In this document: positions 58,525 through 64,000 of the stretch, piece by piece
Layout of the letters: each line of letters opens with the position of its first letter
How positions within the stretch are numbered: position 1 is the stretch's first letter
DNA from: an uncultured Granulosicoccus sp.
Lineage (GTDB): Bacteria; Pseudomonadota; Gammaproteobacteria; Granulosicoccales; Granulosicoccaceae
Reading direction: 5' to 3'
Assembly: GCA_947492525.1 (NCBI GenBank)
Contig: CANLNQ010000006.1
Span: 173,352 to 237,351, forward strand
DNA: 64,000 bases
Notes under the pieces: model-generated
The model's input: the letters and a program-made list of their open reading frames with translations, nothing else
Database searches by the model: none
Told to the model about the DNA's origin: nothing
Position numbers and translations under genes: made by a program

Positions 58525-58661
58525 CAGGCGTTCAGCACTGTTTTTTACTTTTTTGCAACACCCTGCATGCCCGACTGTGGGTATTCTAATCTGCGTTGGC
58601 ACCAAAGGCGGAGACAGTTTGCTCCTGGTGATCGAACGAAAATCTCTGCCTTGAAGGCCGA

Positions 58662-58699
58662 CTGCCTGACAGCTCGCTTCTTGCAAGCGCGTCGGGCAG
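58662..58699. terminator. hairpin between convergent alr and fdxA
   Basis: CTGCCTGAC / GTCGGGCAG (one G-T pair) encloses a second small stem CGCTT / AAGCG. It lies in the 218-bp gap between convergent genes; the rest of the gap shows only a T-rich patch just after alr. Confidence 0.45.
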
Positions 58700-58742
58700 C
58701 CCGTAACAGGTACTACATATTGGAATAGTCAGGCTGAATGGA

Positions 58743-59066
58743 TCATCGCTCCAGATATTGCAATTTGTCTTTCTTGCCTTCCCAGTCCTTGGCGTCGGCA
58801 GGTGGGTCTTTCTGTACTGTTATGACCGGCCAGATGGCTGACAACTCGGCGTTGAGCGCCAGATACGGCTCGTCTTCCGGCTTCATGTCCTCCTCGGCAA
58901 CAATGGCGTCGATAGGGCATTCAGGCTCGCACAAGGAGCAGTCGATACATTCTTCCGGGTCGATGACCAGAAAGTTAGGTCCTTCGTGGAAACAGTCGAC
59001 AGGGCAGACTTCCACGCAATCGGTGTACTTGCATTTGATGCAGTTTTCGGTAACCACGAAGGTCAT
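58743..59066 (-). CDS. fdxA: 7Fe ferredoxin FdxA
   Basis: A 107-residue ferredoxin with a [3Fe-4S] and a [4Fe-4S] cluster. It begins [28 protein letters not shown], then [16 protein letters not shown], and has the C-terminal segment [21 protein letters not shown] seen in proteobacterial FdxA. It is a low-potential electron carrier in the cytoplasm; partners are not shown by the neighbourhood. It is convergent with alr and divergent from galU (143 bp apart). Confidence 0.97.
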   Translation of the reverse strand: MTFVVTENCIKCKYTDCVEVCPVDCFHEGPNFLVIDPEECIDCSLCEPECPIDAIVAEEDMKPEDEPYLALNAELSAIWPVITVQKDPPADAKDWEGKKDKLQYLER

Positions 59067-59209
59067 GAGCAGGTCTCTGATGTTGGCTTGACTGTTGCAA
59101 ATATTAGCAAATTCGCAGGTTTCGGTATGACTCCAGCGTGTTGCTCCCTCACACCCGATGATACCGTAGAGGCACTCTGGCAGTCATTGGAATGGATTTA
59201 TAAAACATT

Positions 59210-60121
59210 ATGAAAGCGATCAAGAAGGCAGTTTTTCCAGTAGCGGGCATGGGTACGAGGTTTCTGCCCGCCACCAAGGCGAACCCCAAGGAAATGTTGC
59301 CCGTAGTGGACAAGCCACTTATCCAGTATGCGGCAGAAGAGGCCGTGGCGGCGGGTGTTGATACCCTCATTTTCGTGACAGGTCGTAACAAGCGTTCCAT
59401 CGAGGATCATTTCGATACGGCCTATGAGCTGGAGCGCGAGCTGGAAGCCAAATCCAAGGTCAAGATGCTGGAAGTGCTGCGCAGCATTCTGCCCAGCCAC
59501 GTCAATTGCGTGTTCATTCGACAATCTCAGGCACTGGGCCTTGGTCACGCTGTCCTGTGTGCCCGCCCGGTGGTGAATGACGAGCCCTTTGCCGTCATCC
59601 TGGCCGACGATCTGATCAACGCCGGCGAAGGCGAGAAGCCCTGCCTCAGCCAGATGGTGGATGTGTTCAACTTCCAACATTGCTCCATTCTGGGTACCGA
59701 GAAGGTACCCAAGGAAGAAGTCAGTGCCTATGGTGTCGTGGATGGCGTCATGGTCAAGCCGGGCCTCATGGAAGTATCAGGAATCGTTGAAAAGCCGCCG
59801 GTGGACAAGGCTCCCAGTGATCAGGCTGTAGTCGGGCGCTATATCCTGACACCACGCATCTTCGATCTGCTGGAGAAAACGCAGCGTGGTGCCGGCAACG
59901 AGATCCAGTTGACCGATGCGATTGCAGAATTGCTCAAGGAGCAGCGCGTGCTGTCCTACAACTTCAAGGGACGTCGATTCGACTGTGGCAGCAAGCTGGG
60001 TTATCTGAAGGCGCAGGTGGAATTGGCGGTGGAACATGAAGAACTCGGTGAAGAGTTTCGCGAATTCCTGAAGACATTCCAGGTAGAGGAAGACAAGAAG
60101 GTCGTCGCTCTCAAGAAGTAA
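59210..60121 (+). CDS. galU: UTP-glucose-1-phosphate uridylyltransferase
   Basis: A 303-residue nucleotidyltransferase making UDP-glucose for polysaccharide and lipopolysaccharide synthesis. It begins [40 protein letters not shown] and has [69 protein letters not shown] and [17 protein letters not shown]. Length and motifs are normal. It is divergent from fdxA and stands alone. Confidence 0.97.
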   Translation: MKAIKKAVFPVAGMGTRFLPATKANPKEMLPVVDKPLIQYAAEEAVAAGVDTLIFVTGRNKRSIEDHFDTAYELERELEAKSKVKMLEVLRSILPSHVNCVFIRQSQALGLGHAVLCARPVVNDEPFAVILADDLINAGEGEKPCLSQMVDVFNFQHCSILGTEKVPKEEVSAYGVVDGVMVKPGLMEVSGIVEKPPVDKAPSDQAVVGRYILTPRIFDLLEKTQRGAGNEIQLTDAIAELLKEQRVLSYNFKGRRFDCGSKLGYLKAQVELAVEHEELGEEFREFLKTFQVEEDKKVVALKK

Positions 60122-60233
60122 GTCTCTGCTGAAGTACCGTACCGGCAGGGCTGAGCCACAGAGCCGGCCCGCCGGTCGATTCGTTCGCCAATTGCATCAT
60201 CGGCAATGGTGACTGCGGTTGCATCAAGAGAGT

Positions 60234-61541
60234 ATGCTGCGGAGCCCTGCAGGTTCCCTTGGCACGACTTCCATGCATTCTCAAAAGGCCTCTCTGGCCA
60301 TCTTCGCCGTGTTTTTCTTCGAGTCATCGGTCATCGGTCAGTGGATTCCCCGAATACCGGATATCAAGAATACTCTCGGGCTCTCCGATGGGACTCTGGG
60401 CCTGGCACTGCTGATGATGCCCCTGGGTACGCTGATCGGGTTTTCAGTGGCGGGGCGAATGGTTGAATTGACCGGCTTGCGCAACGCGTGTCGGATCTTC
60501 CTGCCCCTCTGGGCTCTGCTGTTCATGGGGCCGGCCCTCGCCGATAGCCTGCTGCAGTTGAGTCTGGCGCTGATTCTCAGCGGTCTGGCGATCGGCATGA
60601 TCGAAACCGCGATGAACACCGAGGCGGCACGCATCGAACGTGTCGCAGGCAAGCGCCTGATGTCTCGATGTCATGGATTCTGGAGTCTGGGCACCATGTT
60701 CGGTGCCTTGATGGGAGGGGCTCTGGCTCAGGCGGGGTTCTCGGTATTCAGCCACTTTCTGTTGAGCATGCCGCTTATTGCACTGTTCGGCTACCTGGCA
60801 GCGACGGCCTTGCCGATCTTGGGTCATCAGACGCAAGGCGTATCTTCCGACGGTTCGCGTCGACAATCCCAGCACGGACTGGCCACTGTGGACGACAATA
60901 CTGGGGAGGTGCTGCTCACGTCTGATGCTGCTCCGGCTGCAGCGGATGAACGATCTGGCTCGAGTCTGTTCTCCTTGCCGGAGCGAGCCATCGTACTGCT
61001 TTGCCTGATGCCATTGGGCATCATGATGGTGGAGGGCGCATTCATCGACTGGTCAGCCGTCTTCATGCGGGACGTTCTGTCCGCCAGTCCGCTGATCATC
61101 GCGGTTGCCTATTCGTCCTTCTCCCTCGTGATGGCTGCGGTGCGCCTATCCGGTGATTGGCTGGCCACGCGGTACGGAGATGTATTGATTGTTCGGGTGT
61201 CGGGGCTGGCAGCCTGTCTGGGAATCACCCTGTTTGCTCTGGCGCCATCGACAACCATGGCCTTTATCGCCGCTGCCTTGTCGGGTGCCGGTGTCGCCAT
61301 TGTCTTTCCTCTGGCGGTGAGTGCTGCAGCGAATCGTCCGGGAAAAACGTCGGCTGCCAATGTGGCTTCGCTGAACATGATTTCGTTCAGTGCGTTTCTG
61401 GTTGCGCCACCCTTGATCGGATTTGTCTCCGAGTTGTTCGGCCTGCGTATCGCCTTGCTCTGTCTGTCTCCGCTGGCATTCCTGACCTTTCTGCTGGCCA
61501 GGGAGGTCGGCGAAAAAGCCGCTCAGACCTCGATCAGGTGA
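60234..61541 (+). CDS. MFS transporter
   Basis: A 12-helix major facilitator protein of about 435 residues. Helix 1 is LAIFAVFFFESSVIGQWIPRIPDIKNTLG, and FSVAGRMVELTGLRNACR is the loop 2-3 motif. The central loop at ~190-240 is hydrophilic. The second half runs from SLFSLPERAIVLLCLMPLGIMMVEGAFIDWSAVFM. The RIPDIK pattern is like YbjJ-type efflux or sugar-related MFS members, but the substrate is unknown. The start is uncertain: ATG 60234 has a weak AGAGAG before it, ATG 60273 gives the more usual short N-terminus. Its last 19 bases overlap the convergent TPM gene. Confidence 0.88.
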   Translation: MLRSPAGSLGTTSMHSQKASLAIFAVFFFESSVIGQWIPRIPDIKNTLGLSDGTLGLALLMMPLGTLIGFSVAGRMVELTGLRNACRIFLPLWALLFMGPALADSLLQLSLALILSGLAIGMIETAMNTEAARIERVAGKRLMSRCHGFWSLGTMFGALMGGALAQAGFSVFSHFLLSMPLIALFGYLAATALPILGHQTQGVSSDGSRRQSQHGLATVDDNTGEVLLTSDAAPAAADERSGSSLFSLPERAIVLLCLMPLGIMMVEGAFIDWSAVFMRDVLSASPLIIAVAYSSFSLVMAAVRLSGDWLATRYGDVLIVRVSGLAACLGITLFALAPSTTMAFIAAALSGAGVAIVFPLAVSAAANRPGKTSAANVASLNMISFSAFLVAPPLIGFVSELFGLRIALLCLSPLAFLTFLLAREVGEKAAQTSIR

Positions 61542-62176
61542 TTCGGTAATTCATCGGGATTGCCTTGTGGCGCTGGGAAGTGTTCCCACAGGATCTCCCG
61601 ACATTGATCGAGTGCACTGTCAAAGCCTGCTGCTATCTCGTCACGTTGTACATGTGCGATGAAATCCTGAACGATCTGTTGCCAGACGGCGTTGTCAACG
61701 ACATCCGAAATACCCGAGTCGACAATGATCTCCACATGATGCTCGGCAACCGACACGAAGAGCAGCACGCCGGTTCGACCTTGCGTTCGATGCAGATTCT
61801 GCAGAAAGAACTGCTCTCGGGCATGCCGAGCCGCGCGCTGCTGTCTGACTGAGCGCGGAATCATCCAGAGTCTCGCCCGGGGTATCTGGAACAGCATGCC
61901 AAGGCCGAGGAAAACCAGGACCTGCACCGGGTAGAGCCAGTTGACGGCAGCAAAGCCGTTTTCCTGAACCTGCCAGCCACCGCTGCTGATCGCTGACCAG
62001 CAGTAATACAGACCCGGCACGCTCAGTGCGATCAATGCCGCCCACAGCATGGGTATGTAACGATACCCGTCGCTCTGTCGAGCAATGACAGTCACGATTT
62101 CCGCATGAGTGCGTGATTCCGTCTGCCGGATCCTGTCGGCCAGTGATTCTTTTTCTGCCTCGCTCAGAAACGTCAT
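61523..62176 (-). CDS. TPM-domain membrane protein
   Basis: A 217-residue protein with a split TPM (DUF477) domain. The start TFLSEAEKESLADRIRQTESRTHAEIVTVIA is followed by two membrane helices (MLWAALIALSVPGLYYCW; YPVQVLVFLGLGMLF). The rest of the domain is TGVLLFVSVAEHHVEIIVDSGISDVV and ends with a helix. Proteins of this type are usually encoded next to YgcG and LemA, as here. Function is unknown; TPM domains are linked to membrane protein assembly or repair. It is the third gene of the lemA-ygcG-TPM unit. Confidence 0.87.
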   Translation of the reverse strand: MTFLSEAEKESLADRIRQTESRTHAEIVTVIARQSDGYRYIPMLWAALIALSVPGLYYCWSAISSGGWQVQENGFAAVNWLYPVQVLVFLGLGMLFQIPRARLWMIPRSVRQQRAARHAREQFFLQNLHRTQGRTGVLLFVSVAEHHVEIIVDSGISDVVDNAVWQQIVQDFIAHVQRDEIAAGFDSALDQCREILWEHFPAPQGNPDELPNHLIEV

Positions 62177-62200
62177 GTCAGCTGTTCTCGTTGCTCACGC

Positions 62201-63115
62201 TTACCATCCTCCGGATGCGCCGCCACCACCGAAGCTGCCGCCCCCACCACTGAAGCCACCACCGCCCAGGCTGCCGCCACTGCGGAATCCGCCACCGCCA
62301 ATATGTCGATTGCTGCGTCTGCCACCGGAACCGCCGCCGCCTGACCCCATGAAATACACGAACAGGAATGCCACAACGGCTGCCGCCAGGCCGATCAGAA
62401 GATTGCCCGTGGTGAGGCTGAGTGCCAATCCTGCAAAACCGGCTGGAAACGCGCCTTTGGCGGCCTTGTGATGACCGGTCTTGCGCAGCAACTGCGGAAC
62501 ACCCACCATGGCGATGAAGATCAGAGGTATGAAGTTACCGATCTTGTCACTGACTGCATCGCTTCGATTGCTGCTGCTCTCAGGCGCCGTGTATTCCCCT
62601 CTGATGGCTTGCAGTATGGCATCGACGCCTTGTCTGATTCCCTGGGAGAAGTTGCCCTGACGAAAGGCCGGCAGAATCTCGCGCTGGATGATGATGCTGG
62701 AAAGGGAGTCTGTCAGAGCCCCTTCGAGGCCGTAACCCACCTCGATACGAACCTTGCGTTCGTTGGGAGCCACGAGCAGCAGCACGCCATTGTCATTCTC
62801 GGCAGTTCCGATCTGCCAGAAACGGCCGAGACGATTGGCATAGTCGGCAATGTCTCGCCCATCGAGCGATGTGATGGTTGCAACAACCACTTGATTGCCG
62901 GTTTCCTGCTCATGAGCTTCGAGTTGTGCAACCAGCGCGGCTTCTTCCGAATCATCCAGAAGACTGGCGAGGTCTACGATCCGGCCAGTGAGGGGCGGGA
63001 ACTCGGCCTGTGCCTGCAGCAGTGCTGGCAGGCACAGCAGACACAGAGCCAGCAAAAGGCTGGCAGGGTTTGCGTGTCGCAGAGTCACCGTGGAAAAGAG
63101 CGTGTTTGCAGCCAT
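62201..63115 (-). CDS. YgcG-family TPM-domain protein with Gly-rich tail
   Basis: A 304-residue protein. A signal peptide (ASLLLALCLLCLPALLQAQA) precedes a periplasmic TPM domain (FPPLTGRIVDLASLLDDSEEAALVAQLEAHEQETGNQVVVATI... VRIEVGYGLEGALTDSLSS). Membrane helices near residues 190-255 and a Gly-rich C-terminal tail (GGGGFSGGGGSFGGGGASGGW) follow. I chose ATG 63115 because AGGATG lies 8 bases before it; the longer frame to 63322 runs antisense into lemA. It forms a unit with lemA upstream and another TPM gene downstream. Confidence 0.9.
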   Translation of the reverse strand: MAANTLFSTVTLRHANPASLLLALCLLCLPALLQAQAEFPPLTGRIVDLASLLDDSEEAALVAQLEAHEQETGNQVVVATITSLDGRDIADYANRLGRFWQIGTAENDNGVLLLVAPNERKVRIEVGYGLEGALTDSLSSIIIQREILPAFRQGNFSQGIRQGVDAILQAIRGEYTAPESSSNRSDAVSDKIGNFIPLIFIAMVGVPQLLRKTGHHKAAKGAFPAGFAGLALSLTTGNLLIGLAAAVVAFLFVYFMGSGGGGSGGRRSNRHIGGGGFRSGGSLGGGGFSGGGGSFGGGGASGGW

Positions 63116-63161
63116 GGATGACATCCTGAACCGGGGAGTAGGCAGGGCCTGCCGGGCGGAA

Positions 63162-63761
63162 TCAGTTGTTATTGAATTCGACCGTCGGATTGACAGCATC
63201 GGCCTCGCTGATGGTGAAATTCTCCTTCGGCTCCATGTCCGAATACATGAATCGGTGCCACCAGCGACCGGGGATCGTACGCAATTCGGTGTTGTAGGTC
63301 TGCACAGCCTGGATGTAGTCACGTCGAGCCACGCTGATGCGATTTTCCGTGCCTTCCAGCTGTTGCTGAAGGGCGAGAAAGTTCTCGTTCGACTTCAGGT
63401 CGGGATAGGCTTCGACAACCACCATGAGGCGTTGCAGGGCAGAGCTCAAGGCACCCTGATTGGCCTGGAATTGCTGGAAGGCCTCGGGGTCGGTGAGTAT
63501 GTCCGGAGAGATGTTCATCTGCGAAACACGCGTGCGCGCTTCGGTGACCTCAGTGAGTACATCGCGCTCCTGAGTCGCAAAACCTTCGACGGTATTGACG
63601 AGGTTCGGTATGAGATCGGCACGTCGCTTGTACTGGTTCTGCACTTCGCTCCAGCGACCGTTGACAGCCTCGTCATAGGTCGGAATGTTGTTGATTCCGC
63701 ACGCACTGAGCGTGACCAGGGCTGTCAGGATGCAAAGCGTTCGAATGGACTTGCTGATCAC
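63162..63761 (-). CDS. lemA: LemA-family lipoprotein
   Basis: A 199-residue protein of the LemA family: a lipoprotein signal with Cys21 (CILTALVTLSAC), then YDEAVNGRWSEVQNQYKRRADLIPNLVNTVEGFATQERDVLTEVTEARTRV, the middle QRLMVVVEAYPDLKSNENFLALQQQLEGTENRISVARRDYIQAVQTYN and the end. The long helical bundle and the ENRI...R.YN pattern are characteristic. It is the first gene of lemA-ygcG-TPM. Function is not settled; envelope-linked. Confidence 0.93.
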   Translation of the reverse strand: MISKSIRTLCILTALVTLSACGINNIPTYDEAVNGRWSEVQNQYKRRADLIPNLVNTVEGFATQERDVLTEVTEARTRVSQMNISPDILTDPEAFQQFQANQGALSSALQRLMVVVEAYPDLKSNENFLALQQQLEGTENRISVARRDYIQAVQTYNTELRTIPGRWWHRFMYSDMEPKENFTISEADAVNPTVEFNNN

Positions 63762-63912
63762 GATGTTGTTCTCCGGTGTGATGATGAGGATGATATCAGA
63801 AGCATTACCGCGTCTCGGACCGTACGCCCGGAAGGGGAAGGTCTCAGCGGGTGAAAAATCGTGTCCTGATCACGGTGTGGACGGGCGTAGGCGAAGGCTT
63901 GTGAAAGACGCG

Positions 63913-64000
63913 TGCAAGAGCGAGTGCAAGAGCGAGTGCAAGAGCGAGTGCAAGAGCGAGTGCAAGAGCGAGTGCAAGAGCGAGTGCAAGAGCGAGTGCA
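63913..64000. repeat. 12-bp tandem repeat at the window edge
   Basis: At least seven perfect copies of TGCAAGAGCGAG plus four bases, running off the end of the window, so total length is unknown. It shares the core AAGAGCG with the 9-bp repeat near 19.7 kb. Located upstream of lemA, with no open frame worth reporting. Confidence 0.93.

Noticed and set aside
62468..63854. Two plus-strand open frames (62468-63121 and 62988-63854) opposite ygcG and lemA
   Set aside because: They are antisense shadows of well-supported genes; the translations show no family features or signal structure, while the minus-strand products are clear TPM and LemA proteins.
63913..64000. CRISPR array at the window end
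   Set aside because: Copies are 12 bp, directly adjacent and without spacers: a simple tandem repeat. The 9-bp array at 19.7 kb is rejected for the same reason.

Overview
The window reads as ordinary chromosome of a moderately GC-rich gammaproteobacterium. The order hfq-hflX-hflK-hflC-DUF2065-hisZ-purA, then rnr-rlmB-rpsF-rpsR-DUF2232-rplI-dnaB-alr, is a known gammaproteobacterial backbone. DUF2959, DUF2288, FdxA and a (Leu)CAG tRNA with an encoded CCA fit the same group. A marine, non-enteric lineage such as the Chromatiales/Granulosicoccus type is my guess, not something the sequence proves. No prophage, complete insertion sequence or CRISPR array is present.

Region by region. 0-3.5 kb: the end of a membrane-bound FDH3-type formate dehydrogenase (alpha fragment, beta FeS, gamma cytochrome b). 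3.6-10.7 kb: an unknown protein, an ankyrin-repeat exported protein, a neuropathy-target-esterase-like patatin with cyclic-nucleotide domains, a Rieske-like protein with an altered second ligand box, a DUF3047 protein, haem A synthase, and a small membrane protein whose stop codon lies inside a MITE-like inverted-repeat element. 10.8-18.7 kb: an MDR oxidoreductase facing a LysR regulator, O-acetylhomoserine sulfhydrylase, a LysR facing an SDR, a ComEA-like HhH protein, apt, a DUF2959 lipoprotein and DUF2288. 18.7-20.1 kb: a MeaB/ArgK paralogue that has lost its nucleotide-binding motifs, then 520 bp with no gene and a 9-bp tandem repeat. 20.1-26 kb: a GntR regulator facing glutaryl-CoA dehydrogenase, a stand-alone MnmC oxidase domain, and ispG.

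24.9-30.2 kb is the heat-shock cluster hrcA-grpE-dnaK-dnaJ, with a possible attenuator hairpin between dnaK and dnaJ. 30.3-39.1 kb, all on the minus strand, holds a DMT transporter, an isolated ccmI, and a propionate-activation operon read prpE-pccB-pccA-mce-VOC. This operon turns propionate into (R)-methylmalonyl-CoA; the mutase is not in the window. 39.2-47.1 kb: a C-terminally anchored surface protein, then the hfq/hfl/hisZ/purA block. 47.3-58.5 kb: a membrane/coiled-coil unknown, tRNA-Leu, an RNase R with a very long histone-H1-like tail, rlmB, and the ribosomal protein/replicative helicase/alanine racemase series. 58.7-64 kb: fdxA, galU, an MFS transporter, a lemA-ygcG-TPM operon, and a 12-bp tandem repeat running off the end.

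Most worth a second look: the nucleotide-site-deficient MeaB paralogue, the ~300-residue AKK-type tail on RNase R, the ~102-bp MITE-like element, the His-deficient Rieske box, the dnaK-dnaJ hairpin, and a possible small gene directly after apt.
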